NCBI RefSeq assembly: GCF_004379255.2
Contig: NC_056045.1
Location: 10,505,593 to 10,569,592, forward strand
Source: Salvia splendens
Lineage: Eukaryota > Streptophyta > Magnoliopsida > Lamiales > Lamiaceae
DNA: 64,000 nucleotides
Reading direction: 5' to 3'
Shown: positions 12,254 to 24,475 of the stretch, in pieces
How the letters are laid out: each line of letters begins with the position of its first letter
Numbering within the stretch: position 1 is the first letter of the stretch
Notes under the pieces: generated by a model
Seen by the model: the letters and a program-made list of their open reading frames with translations, nothing else
Told to the model about the DNA's origin: nothing
Databases searched by the model: none
Made by a program: the position numbers and the translations under genes

Positions 12254-14991
12254 TCATACCTCCTCTGATACTCGTGGTTCATTAGTTCGGCCTCCATGGC
12301 CACTCGGTCCAGATTCACGGACCAACTTCCCGGTTCCCAATTCTTTCAAGATTCCTTCCATCACAGTTGCCAAACGGCTTAACTCCGCTCTTGTTCTTCG
12401 ATTCTCTTCCGCCAACTCTTCCACTGCCTTTTCTAGCCTTTCCTGTCTCTGCTCCTGATCTTGTGTTCCCGGATGTGCTTCAGATCTCCCAGTCGGTATA
12501 GCTTCTTCTCCCATTGCGTAGAAACATGGTACGCCCTGCCTCATGTAAACGGTGTTCGTTCGGACGAACAAAGGTGTATCAAAGAGACCAGGAGGATCCA
12601 CCATGATATGGTCGGATAAGTCTTCGGCCTCCGTGATGATGATGTTGTTTCTGACGAACACTCCCAAGATGTGGCAGAGAGTGAGGTTTCTCACTGGGTG
12701 GGTGGCAATTAGATGGCATTGGTAGGCGGTCCAAAAACCTAAATGTAACTTCCTTCCGTGCTCGGCGCACCAGAGAAGGTATAACTCCGTCATCGATGTC
12801 CTAACAGCGGAGTTCGACTGTCCCAACAAATTGAAGTCCAAGTGAAGCTGGACCAGGCGTAGGATTGGGTTGTTGAAATGGATTGAGCGAGAGAGAGTGG
12901 ATGCAAATTCTCCAGAGGCTGGGTGAGTTAACTCCTCCCATGCTGCCTGGGGCTCAAATTCCACATGTCTGCGGGGAATTCCCCGCTCCCTACTTCTCCA
13001 CTCAGGCCCTATGGCCTCCTCCAAACTGCACATCCCCAGACGCACGGTCCACTCAATCAGATTCATCCGTATCTCTCCGCCAAACAGCCTAAAACTGATA
13101 CATTCCTCATCTAGATCAGTGGTGACCTTAAACCTAAAGGTCGTGAAAAACTCCTTCGCTAATCTAACCGGGACACTCGGATCTCCATTCTCCAACAACC
13201 ATTCGAATCCTAACGCTTGCAAATAAGAGAGAAACTGCTCGCGGGCACCCAACTCATCTAAAGAAGGAATATGAAGTACCTTTCTGCTCTTCACTTGCTT
13301 ACTCCCTTCATCCTTGCTATCGAAAACTTTTTGTAGCTCCTTCGAATCGAGAAGCTTCATCTCCTCCGCTATCTCGTTAGTGAAGTCCACTGTCCACCTC
13401 CGGTACCTTAATCTCTCTACCGGTGGGTGGACTAACTCCAGATGATCATCCAGAAGCTGTTGTTCGGCGTACTCCTCATCCTCCAAAGAGATATCGCTGT
13501 CGGAGGCTGATTCCTCGCTGGCAGCGTATTCGCTATCACTTTGTTCTCTCCGGTGTTCCTGGACTCGCTGAACTGACTCAGTAATGACTATGCCAGTGTT
13601 CACTGTACGTGGCTTCTTGTTGCTGGGCTTCTTCTTCATATGGGCCTTCCCCTTTCGTCTTCTCTCTTCACGGTATCTAACTTCCTCTCCGTCATCCTTG
13701 TCTTTCTCTTCTTCGGGTTCCTTCTCAGCTTGTGTCGAAAGTGGATCTTGGGCAGTAGGACTGGTCTCCTTGTGGCCTACTGACCTGGATGCGAGGTCCA
13801 GACCCTCAGCCATCCCGTCAGCCTCTTCACCTTGGCCACTCAGTGTTGGAGAGACCGCTTCGGTTTCCATTGCAGTATCCTCTAGGTCAGTAACAAGTAC
13901 AGATTTCTCCACAGGTTTTGTGGGAGTGGTCCTCTCTTCTTCACTCAAGATCTCCACGGGATCTGCCTCTATGTTCGGCTTCGCCTTACTAGCTGCCCAC
14001 TTCCCTAAGCATCGTTGAGATACCCTTTGCGGCTTTGGCTGTCTAGCCTTAGGTTCGCCCTTCAACACAAACTTCCTCTTGATGGCCTTCGGTTTTGTCA
14101 CCGGAGGTGCCACTGGGTTGGGTACTTCTGGTCTTGCTTCTGTTTCTTTTGCTTTCGTTTCCTGTGCTTCAATAGATGTATCCCCCTCTCTGCTTCTGGC
14201 TGGGGTGAATCCGGTATAATCTCTTCTTCCCTAGCTTGGCTTTCCGAGCGGTTTCCTTCTTCGGCTTCTTCACTTTCTCCTACTGCTCGTGATGCGAGGT
14301 CTAGCCCCTCAGCCACCACGGCAGTGTCATCTTCCATCCAATTGACATCATCTAAAATAGCCTGAAATTCCTCATCGGTCATTAGGCCCTGCTTCTTGGC
14401 TGATTCGTTCAGATCTATCTCCTCCCTCGCCACTTTTCGGGGAACGACTCCCGCCGTCAGCGTTTTCTATGACTCAACTGCTCCCTGTAGGCTCCCCTGT
14501 TCCTGACCTTTCCTCGCTTCACGTTCTTCCTAGTCGGAATCGTAATGAGCTGAAATGGGGTCAATCTCCATTGAATCACTGTGTTGTGGAGTTTCTGAGG
14601 GTTCCGAGGACTTAGGTGGTGGGGTAGTCGATGGAGCTTCTCTTTCTGGTGGAATTCCGGGGGAAGTCGCAATGGGGGTGGGGAGTGTTGCTGTAGATGG
14701 CACAATCGGTTCCGAAGGATTTTCTCCGAGTACTCTCTCTTGTCCCCCGATTTGACCCAAACCGGCCAGCGCCGCCGACCAATCCCTATTGGGGTCCTGC
14801 TGTCGAAGAAACGCCGCCATTGCTTCCAAGGAGACCATTGTTGGCGCTTGAGAAGTCGGCTCCGATGGTTGCGGTTGCGGTTGTGGTTGTGGGCTCAGCG
14901 GTCGTTCTTCCCGCGGCGGTGGTGATTCTGGTTTTTCTTCCCTGTGGGTGGAAGTGGGTTTGATTTTTGTTGCGAATGCTTTCCTTCCCAT
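12254..14991 (-). pseudogene. Third ORF, Athila ORF1-family-like, downstream of pol
   Basis: Read from 14991 (MGRKAFATKIK) with a Pro/Gln-rich N-terminus. In-frame TAG codons lie at 14530-14532 and near 14467, and a one-base frameshift near 14170 precedes a 619-codon open stretch ending at 12254, giving about 910 codons in all. The middle is acidic and Lys/Arg-rich. A globular part (ISFRLFGGEIRMNLIEWTVR and RLVQLHLDFNLLGQ) resembles the plant retroelement family called Athila ORF-1; this match is from memory. The C-terminus (QERLEKAVEELAEENRRTR) should form a coiled coil. There is no signal peptide or transmembrane segment, so the envelope-like label often used for this position is not supported. 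Function is unknown. Confidence 0.65.
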
Positions 14992-15615
14992 GGCTTAGAA
15001 CTGTGAAATTATGGGTATGAAGTGGGGGTTGGTGTTTGTGGGGTGATGGTGGAAATTTTGCAGAGAGAAAAGTTGCAGAGTGAAATTGTGAAGTGAAAAT
15101 GGGGGAGACGGCTGGTTATGGGTTGGAATAGGGCAGTTGTGGGTTTGCAACCGGTTATAGGCGGTTCCAAACCGCGTCGTTTCGAGGGAGAGGCGGTTGA
15201 GAATACTGACTCCTGATTGGTCGGCGTGTCCACTATCTCTGCTCACGCGTCCCTTCCAGCCGCTGCCACCCTGCAAAAGCTGCAGAAAGTCCACAAATTC
15301 AAATTCTTCCCTTAATGATTTCCCCTATATTTCCTAGATTAGAAATAAAGTAAAAAGGAAACTTAAATAAAATAGGAGTTTCACCAAAATGGTATTCTGA
15401 TGGTCAGTATGTACTCCCAATTAATATTTGAGGTCCGAAAAATAGTTTTGGTTTTTCTTAAAACTAACTAGCATGCAAAGGTTCAAATTAATTAACTACC
15501 AAATATGTACCATATTTACAACTTCTTTAGGAGAATTGGAATTCTACTTAGCCAGCATATGCAAGTTACGCTGAAAAGAGCTAGCCCAGTGGAATTCCAT
15601 TCCCTATCCTACCGG

Positions 15616-18600
15616 TCAGTATGAACCCTGAGTGTGTGGTCGCAGTGGAATCTCATCCACCACAGCCACGTCACTGTTGTCCCTAAACACTTTTAGCCTA
15701 TGCCCATTCACAATAAAAGGTTCAGAGTTAGGAAGACTCCCTGAAATTTCTACTGATCCATTGGAACGGAGTGAGGTAATGACATAAGGCCCTGTCCATT
15801 TCGATTTGAGTTTCCCAGGCATGAGCTTCAGTCTCGACTGGAAGAGTAGTACTTTCTGCCCAACATGGAGATCCTTGGTCCTCAGATTCCTGTCGTGCCA
15901 TAGTTTAGTTCGCTCCTTGTACCACATGGTTGAGTCAAACGACTCCAATCTAAGTTCCTCAAGCTCCTGCAACTGCAGCTTCCTTTCCTCTTCACAGGCT
16001 GTAGCATCCATATTCACTTGTTGTACTACCCAGTATGCCCGGTGTTCAATTCCCACCGGTAAGTGGCACATCTTTCCAAAAACAATCCGGTACGGGGACA
16101 TCCCTATGGGGGTCTTGTAGGCTGTCCGATATGCCCATAAAGCATCTTCTAACCTTACACTCCAGTCCTTCCTAGAGGGATTGACAGTCTTCTCCAAAAT
16201 CTTCTTTATCTCGCGGTTAGAAATCTCCGCTTGACCGTTTGCTTGTGGATGGTAGGGGCTTGATAGTCTGTGGTGCACACCGTATTTTTTCATTAAGGCT
16301 TCAATTGTGCGATTACAGAAGTGTGTACCTTGATCCGATATGATCGCCCTCGGAACTCCGAATCGACTGAAAATGTTACTTTTGAGGAACTTGGCCACCG
16401 AACTTGCTTCACACGTGCCTGTGGCCTTAGCTTCTACCCACTTGGAGACGTAATCCACTGCAACCATGATATACACATTGCCATAGGACGAAGGAAACGG
16501 ACCCATGAAGTCCATTCCCCAAATATACAATTACCGGAGCTTGGGGCATCTCGTCTTTCGCAGATATCCCACCGGTCAGTTGACAACGCTCACAACTTCT
16601 GCAGAACTCGTACGCATCCTTGTTGAGGGTTGGCCAATAAAAGCCGCTATCCAGAATCTTCCTTGCCGTCTTCTTGGATCCGAAATGTCCTCCACATGCT
16701 AACGAGTGGCAATGGATCAGAACGTCCCTTTGCTCCCAGTCAGGAACGCACCTCCTTATCACTTGATCGGATCCCACTCTCCACAGATATGGGTCGTCCC
16801 AAAAGTAGTATTTTGCTTCTCTCTTGATCTTCATTCTTTGGGCCTTGGTAATACTCGGTACTTCTGGAAGCTCTCCAGTCACTAGGTAGTTGGCTAGGTA
16901 TGCATACCATGGTTCTTGCCCTACTTTTTCTTTTCCTTTTCCTGCATCGTACTGGCCAGTAAGCTTCATCACTTCTTCCCAGTCAATCTTCCTGACCTCA
17001 AAAATTACCTCACATAAATGCTCTTCTGGAAACTTGTCGTGCACCTCTTCACTGTTTCCATCTTGCACTACTCTACTTAAATGATCCGCCACCTTGTTCT
17101 CGACTCCTCTCTTATCTTCCACCGCCCAATCAAATTCTTGTAATAAGAGGACCCATCGGATCAAGCGGGGTTTGGATCCCAACAAATATGGCCGTAACTT
17201 CTCGAAAGAATACACCACTGCCAGCATCTCTTTTTCAGTGGTATCGTAATTCTGCTGGGCTTGATTCAGAGTCTTAGATGCATAAAAAATTACGTACCTC
17301 TTCCCATCGATCTTCTGACCCAGTACGGCTCCCACTGCATAATCGTTGGCATCGCACATTACTTCGAAAGAGTAGTCCCAGTCAGGAGCCCGTATGATAG
17401 GTGCGGATATCAGCTTTTCCTTGAGAAGGTTGAAAGCGGCCTTGCATTGCTCATCTAACACGAACTCCACTTCATTCTGAAGAAGTCGGGTAAGGGGTTG
17501 GGCGATCTTGGATAAATCCTTGATAAATCTTCGATAAAAACCGGCGTGCCCTAGAAAACCCCTTATCCCCTTCTGATCAGTAGGGAACGGTAATTTGGAT
17601 ATAACATCCACCTTGGCTTGATCCACCTGGATTCCTCTCTCTGAAACCACGTGTCCTAGAACAATCCCCTCAATGACCATAAAATGACACTTCTCAAAAT
17701 TCAAAACCAGACTTTTTGTTTTACACCTTTCGAGAACTATGTCCAAATGATGAAGGCAAGAATCGAAAGAGTCTCTGTAGACCGTGAAGTCATCCATGAA
17801 TATCTCTATGCAGTCCTCAATCAAATCGGAGAATATGCTCATCATACATCATTGAAACGTACCTGGAGCGTTACATAGGCCGAAAGGCATGCGCCTGTAT
17901 GCATAGGTTCTGAATGGGCAAGTGAAAGTGGTCTTATCCTGGTCTTCAGGATCCACGTAAATTTGAGAGTATCCGCTATACCCATCTAGAAAGCAAAAGT
18001 ACTTCTTCCCAGCCAATCTCTCCAACATTTGGTCGATGAAAGGCAAAGGGAAATGGTCCTTCCTCGTTGCATTGTTCAGCTTTTAGTAATCGATGCACAT
18101 TCGCCAACCCGTGACTAGCCTCGTTGGGATCAGCTCATTCCTCTCAAAATCATTTTGAACGACTTGGATTACCGACTTCATTGGGACCATGTGGATCGGG
18201 CTGACCCACTCGTTGTCCGGGACTGAATAGATAATCCCTAGCGACAACAATTTCAAGATCTCCTTCAATATTTCTTCTCGCATGTTGGGGTTTACCTTTC
18301 TTTTGGCATCTCGATGTGCCTTTGCTCCCTCTTCCAGCCTAATGTGGTGCATGCAGACGTCGGGGCTTATTCCCACTAAATATGTAAGGCTCCATCCAAT
18401 CGCCTTCTTGTTCTTGCTCAGCACAGTCAGTAGCCTCGCCTCTTGTTCCTTTGTAAGGCTGCTGCTGATGATCACTGGATATGAGTTCTCCTCTCCGAGG
18501 AAGGCATACTTCAAATTCGATGGCAATTTCTTCCGCTCAACTTGGGGTGGAAGTGTGTCTTCGGGTAGAGGGTTATTTTCAGCTTCTCCTTCTTTTCCTA

Positions 18601-18704
18601 ATTCTCCCCCTGGGGGTTCCTCTATACTGACTGATAGCTTGGCCCCTGCGGCTCCAATAAATTCCGATTTCTGGCAGAAGTCTTTAATTGCTCCCTCTAT
18701 CTCT
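15616..18704 (-). pseudogene. pol: reverse transcriptase, RNase H, integrase (broken)
   Basis: RT starts near 18526 (LKYAFLGEENSYPVII) and includes CFLDGYSGYSQI, FGLCNAPGTFQ and the active site FMDDF near 17790-17805. RNase H (VMCDANDYAVGAVLG, ADHLSRV) and the integrase HHCC finger follow. The integrase core has [17 protein letters not shown] and NREIKKILE (D, D, E) and a C-terminal part ending at 15616. Breaks: frame change from protease near 18713, TAA at 18083-18085 (after CIDY), TGA at 17849-17851 in place of the Arg that follows TFQ in the sister element at 3044-3361, and a frameshift with apparent codon loss near 16530-16545 before WGMDF. Reverse transcription and integration would need to be supplied in trans. 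Confidence 0.88.
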
Positions 18705-21683
18705 TCATCGGTTACTGATCAGATCACACCATGCAGCGGCTTCTACGTCAGCTTGCTCATACACATCCAAAGCTTGGAGTTTCTCCTGCAATAGTTCGGT
18801 CTCAAGAAAATCTTGGACTATGGGGTCAATCATATCAACATAGCACGAGTTTTCAGAATCTATAGGTTTTTTCATGGCCTCATTGATATCAAAAGTAAAC
18901 TTCTCCCCATGAAAATCAATGCAAATTGTTCCCTCAGCCATGTCTACTATTGTCTTGGCCGTCCTCAAAAATGACCTTCCTAACAATATGCCCCTAGATT
19001 CCCTAGCCTCGGACTCACTCATTTTGATCACATAAAAGTCAGCAGGGTAGGTAAAATCATGCACTCTGACCAACACATTTTCTAAAACACCCTCAGAACT
19101 TATGCATGACCTATCAGGCAGTTGGATCAACACCCTAGTACTCGACAATCTAACTCCCTTCAATCGGTTATAGATTGACAAAGGCATGACATTAATAGAA
19201 GCTCCAAGATCACACATTGCATGCTCGACTTTCACATCTCCTATAGTTATAGGCAAAGTGAACATACCTGGATCGGCCCTCTTGGGCGGTAGCTTCTCCT
19301 GCACAATTGCAGACGCGATCCCTTCTACCATAATCTTCCCTTCCTCCTGGACTTTCCCGGCTATGAATTCCTTAATGAATTTCCCAAGTGGGGGTAGCTT
19401 CACGGCTTGGAGGAATGGTATGGTGACATCCAATTTCCCAAAAATCGACAAGTAGTCCACCGGGTTCTCCTTCTTTCTTTTTGTAACAAAGCGGAAAGGG
19501 AATGGTTTCTTCCCCTTTTCCTCCTCTCCCGGTCCCTCAGCAACCTTCTTGAAATCTTCCTTGGGCAAATTCTGGGTCTGAGCCTCCGTTCTGGATTCTA
19601 CCTCTTGATGGGGTTCCTTCCTGACCAGTACGTTCTCGGGTTCACCTCCTCCACATGGCGTCTCCCCCAAGAAAAATGGGTCCTGCATCCGAGGCATGGA
19701 TCTCTTAAGCCCTTCCACTGAGATGGTGTCGCCCCCTATCTTCGTTCCACTCGGCTCTCCACTTGGTTGTTTCGGTCGAGGTCCATCATAAGTAGTTCCT
19801 GACCTCAATGTAACCTTACTCACATTCGCCTTTTCGGGTATTTGGACTGTAGACGGGAGTTTCCCTGCATTTCCTCTTATTTCACCCATCGAACTGGTCA
19901 GTTGGGCCAACTGCCTATTCATCATATCCATGTTCGCTTTATGTTTCTTCTGGGCATTTTGCATCCCCTGCACTACTTCGTTGTGGGATTGCAACTCGCC
20001 CTTGATACCTTGCTGCGACGCGAGCAATTCTCCCATCATGTCCTCCATGGACCTCCTTGACCTGTTAGGGTATTGTGACTGATTTGGGCCTTGGTGCTGG
20101 TTATACTGGGAACTTTGGTTGGGCTGGAAATTTTGGAAGTTTTGCTGGTTCTGGTTAGGTGGGTATTGGTTATACTGGCCAGGAGGGTTATACTGGTCTT
20201 GGTGATATTGATTCTGATTTTGGTTTTGGAACTGATTTTGGTTCTGATGGTGTTGGGGTGCTTGATTCGGCTGATTTTGGTGATTTTGGAAGTTTCTCTG
20301 GTGGGGTGATACATAAACAGGGTTTTGGTTCTGGTTTTGTGGGTGTTGGTTTTGGGATTGGTTGTTCCTTCCTGACCAGTTGAATTAGTGGTCCGGGTTT
20401 GCTGGTCCACGGTTGGGGTTTTGGTTCGGGTGGGGGTTATATTGGTTTTGACCTTGACCTTGGTTTTGATTTTGGTTCCCATCTCCCCAACGAAAATTAG
20501 GGTGAACTCTCCATGGTGCATCCCGTTGTCTCCCTTGGATCCAGTGCCCACTAGAATTGTAGTACCCGGCAGCATTGACTTGCTCCATACTGACCAAGTC
20601 GTTTGGCTGATCATAGCTAGGTCCTTGGTTTCCCTGTTCTGCACCCTTGTAGTTCCCAACTGGGGAAATCGGTGGTGTATTCTTCTCGATTACGCTCAGG
20701 AGTGACTTCTTCAGCTCATCCATCTTCAAATCCATCTTCTGTTCAAGCTTCTGCTCCTGGTCAGTAGACGAGGCACTTGCAACCCTTTCTCGGTTGTATC
20801 CATCCCTTGAATGGTCATACTCCTTCTTCGCACTCAGTAGCTTCCTTAGGACCCTCTTTGCTTCGCTGACCCGTAGCTGCGTGAAACTTCCTCCCGACGA
20901 CGAATTGGCCAGGTCCTTGGTTGTTATGTTCATCCCCTCATAGAAAGTATGATGTATCTCAATGTCCGCCATGCGATGATTGGGACATGCATCTAAAAGG
21001 CCCATATACCTCGCCCAATAATCGCTCAAGGGTTCATCGTACCATTGCTTCACACTAGTTATTTCCCTCTTCAGTGCGCTTGTCTTGGATGACGGGAAAA
21101 ACTCGCCTAGGAACACTGACTTGAAATCGGCCCAACTCTCAATGGAGTCGGGGGGCAGGCGCATGAACCAGGTGTTTGCCTCCCCTTTCAAAACGAACGG
21201 CAAAGCCTTCAATCTGTAATCATCCTCGGTCGCCCCTGCTGGCCTCCTCTGCGCCCTACAAATCTTACAAAACTCATGAAGGAACTCGTAAAGCCCTTCG
21301 TAACTCTTCCCGCAGTATGTAGGCAGAATTGCGATCACATGAGGCTTCACATCACAGGCAGTTTGCCTTGGGGTCACAACTATGGCTTGAGGTGGTTCTC
21401 CCTCGGTATGTGCGTTCATCGTCCCGATCTCAGGATCTTCTTCTCCTTGAGCGGCCATCCTTCTCGGGTTTCCCTCTATCCTCGGTACCTCTTCCGGTAT
21501 TGGTCTTTCTATGGTGTATTGCTCCTCGTCACTACTCGAACCTAAGTCAGACAAAGCCGTCGACAAGCCGGATCGAGTGGTTACGAGTATAGATCCTCGC
21601 TGAAGTATCTTCGGCCTCCACTGGTCAGGAGCCGAGCTGCTTCTCATAAACTGAAATGAAAAGAAAGAGAAAAAGTTATCCAC
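18705..21683 (-). pseudogene. gag-protease polyprotein with one in-frame stop
   Basis: The first 432 codons (21683-20385) hold the retrotransposon gag core: YEFLHEFCKIC, GEANTWFMRLPP, DFKSVFLGEFFP, LSDYWARYMGLLDACPNH. A TAA at 20385-20387 interrupts a Gln/Asn-rich stretch, and the same frame then continues for about 450 codons. It runs through a second Gln/Asn-rich segment, TLRSGTTYDGP (a gypsy gag C-terminal landmark) and the aspartic protease with DLGASINVM and GILLGRSFL. The frame ends at 18705, where RT is in another frame. One nonsense change is the only break within gag-protease. Confidence 0.88.
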
Positions 21684-21733
21684 AATATATACGCCAAAGT
21701 ATCACGCACAATAGCTACTAATAACGTCATCCA

Positions 21734-21751
21734 TCCCCGGCAACGGCGCCA
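21734..21751 (-). promoter_or_regulatory. Primer binding site, tRNA-Asp type
   Basis: The minus strand reads TGGCGCCGTTGCCGGGGA, the same 18 bases as at 5583-5600, next to the 5' LTR. Confidence 0.9.
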
Positions 21752-21753
21752 TT

Positions 21754-23251
21754 TGAAAGAGCAGGTTTGTACAGGTGTCGTTAAAGCAAGGATGTATCCT
21801 ACTGATCAGGATGAAACAATCCCCTGCTAAGCCTAAAACCTGGTATCAATAATTCCTCAACCCTCTTCTACTTGGTAGTATAGTGAAGGTAGGGGTCGAA
21901 TCCCACAGAGATGGTGACGGTTGGAGTGATTACGGTGATATTCTGGAAAGGTTTGGTTAGCTACCACGCTTGGGGTTGAGACTTATCTAGACTGGAATTT
22001 AAGGTGGTACTCTACTGACTAGGAGGTGGGAAAGGTGTGGACAGGCGGCTGTGTACGTGGAAAGTGGGGAACATGGTTTTCAGGAAGTATATGGAAAGTA
22101 ATAGTTTACTATAAAAGGTTAAACAAAATATCAGAGAAAAAAGAGGTAGTTATGTGAGTAGGCCTACAGGTCTGAAAAGTAACATCTGAAAAGTAAGGAA
22201 AAGTAAAGGACAAAAGCAAAAAGTAACTAAAAAGTAAATGTGGTCCCAAATTTGGATGTGGACATTGTCTTCTCCAGCAAGTCTGAACACAAATCAAACA
22301 ACTCAGGATTCATCACCATAAAAACACAGATTAACAACTTCAGGAACGCAGATCTACAATTAAAAATTTGAATCAAAAGATCGAACACTGAAACTGCAAT
22401 TATGCTTACTGGTCAACATGCAGGGTGGCAGAATAACGTAAACTCGAATTTCACACTAAGACACTTCTGGAAAATAAATCTAAACAGTCACTGAACTAAC
22501 AAATCACAGATCGAACAACTCCAAATGAAATCATGCTTCCAACACTTAGAAATTACTGAAACAACTAGATCTAAGCTACCTAGGCAGAATGGAGCAGAAT
22601 TGAACAGAAAGAGATGCATAAAAACAACTTCATTGCATAAAACGTTTGGATCTCAACAAAACACTTCAAAGGATGATAAGTACTGAAAATGCAGCAGATC
22701 CAACGATAGAAAACAAGTAAAGGTTAACTAAGAAAGCGAATAAAGATTGTTTTGCCACTCCGGGCGATGGAACTACTACGACTACGGAATAAACTGGCTG
22801 GAACGAGAGAATGGAACTCCAGCGAACTAATGATTTTCAAGTGACCATGGCTGTGGCGAGGAATGAGGCTCTGGACTGGGCTGAAGGACTGAACTGCCGA
22901 GAAAATTCTACCTAAGAGTGATGATGATGAAAATTATCCCTTCATCTCTCTCCAAGTGGCTCCCTTTTATAGGGAGGCTTACCCTTGATTTTAGGGTAAA
23001 ACCTCGTGGCGAGATGACTTCTTTGCCCTTAATTGTGGTTGATCAGTCCCAGCTGTCCTTCTTCTCCATCTCGAGCCATTTTTGCATGTATACTGGTCAG
23101 TACGTAATCGTTCTGACGCCCTTTTCACCTGAAGTATCTGAAGCTTTGCCTACTGGCTAGAACACTCAACCCGCACACTTTGAGCAACTGTTTTGCAGAT
23201 ATAATCAATTATGCACATCATAATGACCAAGGCCTAGAATACGACTTATCA
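21754..23251 (-). repeat. 5' LTR of the 14.45-kb element
   Basis: Near-identical partner of 8800-10303. In element orientation it starts at 23251 (TGATAAGTCG) and ends at 21754, two bases from the primer site. The TATA box at 22965-22971 lies about 280 bases into the LTR and should drive leftward transcription. Confidence 0.93.
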
Positions 23252-23442
23252 CATACTTTAACCTTCTTACTAAGAAGCCTTAGAATTGTTTATTTATATT
23301 TCAATAAACAAACCATTATATTATATTATTTATTCTTATAATTAGGTAAACAAGTGGACGTGGTGTTTCTCGTATGCATGCACAAGCTGACTGTACTAAG
23401 GCATGTACGATCGAAGCATCTTTTAGTATACAAACTCCAACA
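23252..23442 (-). repeat. Solo LTR, part 2 (continuation of 7461-8799)
   Basis: Starts with CATAC, the 5-bp duplication of the element inserted at 8800-23251, and runs to the LTR end CTCCAACA. The 5-bp duplication CTTAG follows at 23443. Confidence 0.7.
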
Positions 23443-23447
23443 CTTAG

Positions 23448-24475
23448 TAGTGTTAGAACAAAACTAAATCCTTTTCGATGGTCTAGATAGTAGTCAACAT
23501 TTGTTCGTGGTACTTAAGTTGATATAATTTTATCTCTGTGAAATACGATACTCTTGCTTACTAATTGCTACACTAGCCTCGTACGCTTGCGGGTATTATT
23601 TGTGTTAAAATAAGTTGAGTCAAGTTTTTTACGCCGTTGACGGGGACAATTTTGTGTCAAAATAACTTATTATCGTGATAATATTTGATATTACTAGTCT
23701 AGATTTTATTTGCTTTATTTTAATTTTTATTTTTATCATTATTTTTTAGTTCTCCAATCTTTTTGTTTGCTTACACAGATTGTATGCACACGTTCTAAAG
23801 GTCCACCTTTAAAATCCATCGATCCCGAGATCGAAGCATCCAACAGAAAGAAGAACGCTTACAGAAGGTTAATCCAAACGATCTGCCTCACCGGTCCAAA
23901 GGCGTCCACCTTCTCCCATCCAGAGAACTCCATCACCTACACCATCACCATTACCTATTCAATTTCCATCTCCACCGCCATCACCCATACAGTACAACGC
24001 TCAGTCTCTGATACTAATGGAGGACGAAATGGAGAACAACCATGAGGAGAATATTGAGAACAATAATGAGGGACATCCAAATCATGTTGTCCTTCAACTC
24101 CTAAAGTAGATGGCAGCGATGCAGAGGCGGTTGGATCAGCAGAACAATGAGAGGCTAGTTGCGGTGCCTGTGCATAATTTATTTGCATACAAACGGGTTG
24201 CTAACCCACCAGTTGGGAATAATGGGATCGCCGCCAACAACTTTGAACTTAAGCCGGGATTGATAAACATGGCAGAGGCCAATGCATTTGGTGGCAAGAC
24301 TACAGAAGATGCCAACCACATGACTAAATTCATACAAATCAACAACACACTGAAAGCTAATGGGGTACCAGGTGATCAAGTCCGCCTCAGATTCTTCTCA
24401 TTCTCCTTGAAAGATGATGTCAAAGATTGTTATGACAGCATGGGGCCCAATTCAGTCCCATCTTGGTCATTTTAA
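23448..24475 (+). pseudogene. Old plus-strand Athila-like gag remnant, copy 1
   Basis: The sequence runs on from the old LTR into a degraded primer site near 23627-23643 (CGCCGTTGACGGGGA), a leader, then a gag start near 23786 (TRSKGPPLKSIDPEIEA). After frame breaks comes the gag N-terminal domain at about 24012-24475 (NNFELKPGLINMAEANAFGG, NGVPGDQVRLRFFSFSL, SWSF). A TAG at 24107-24109 interrupts that frame and is also present in copy 2, so it predates the duplication. The domain stops at 24475, well short of a full gag. Confidence 0.7.

Larger units (their letters stand above)
8800..23251 (-). mobile_element. Athila-like Ty3/gypsy retrotransposon with a third ORF (14.45 kb)
   Basis: Both LTRs are present (8800-10303 and 21754-23251), with an exact CATAC duplication (8795-8799 and 23252-23256). 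In transcription order (right to left): 5' LTR, tRNA-Asp primer site, gag-protease, RT-RNase H-integrase, a ~910-codon third ORF, a ~1.95-kb non-coding region with hairpins, and the 3' LTR. The LTRs differ at roughly 30 sites by hand count (about 2%), so insertion is fairly recent. Every ORF nevertheless carries stops or frameshifts, so it probably moved using proteins from another copy. The near-palindrome TACTGRYCAGTA recurs throughout. Confidence 0.93.

Noticed and set aside
13584..14018. Ser/Phe-rich plus-strand ORF
   Set aside because: Antisense shadow of the third ORF of the retrotransposon.
12254..14991. Third ORF as a retroviral-type envelope gene
   Set aside because: Position fits, but there is no signal peptide, transmembrane segment or cleavage-site pattern; the globular part resembles Athila ORF-1 proteins instead.
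20036..20659. Thr/Lys-rich minus-strand ORF and several Val/Leu-rich plus-strand ORFs across gag
   Set aside because: Alternative frames of the Gln/Asn-rich low-complexity gag region; the true frame has gag and protease motifs.
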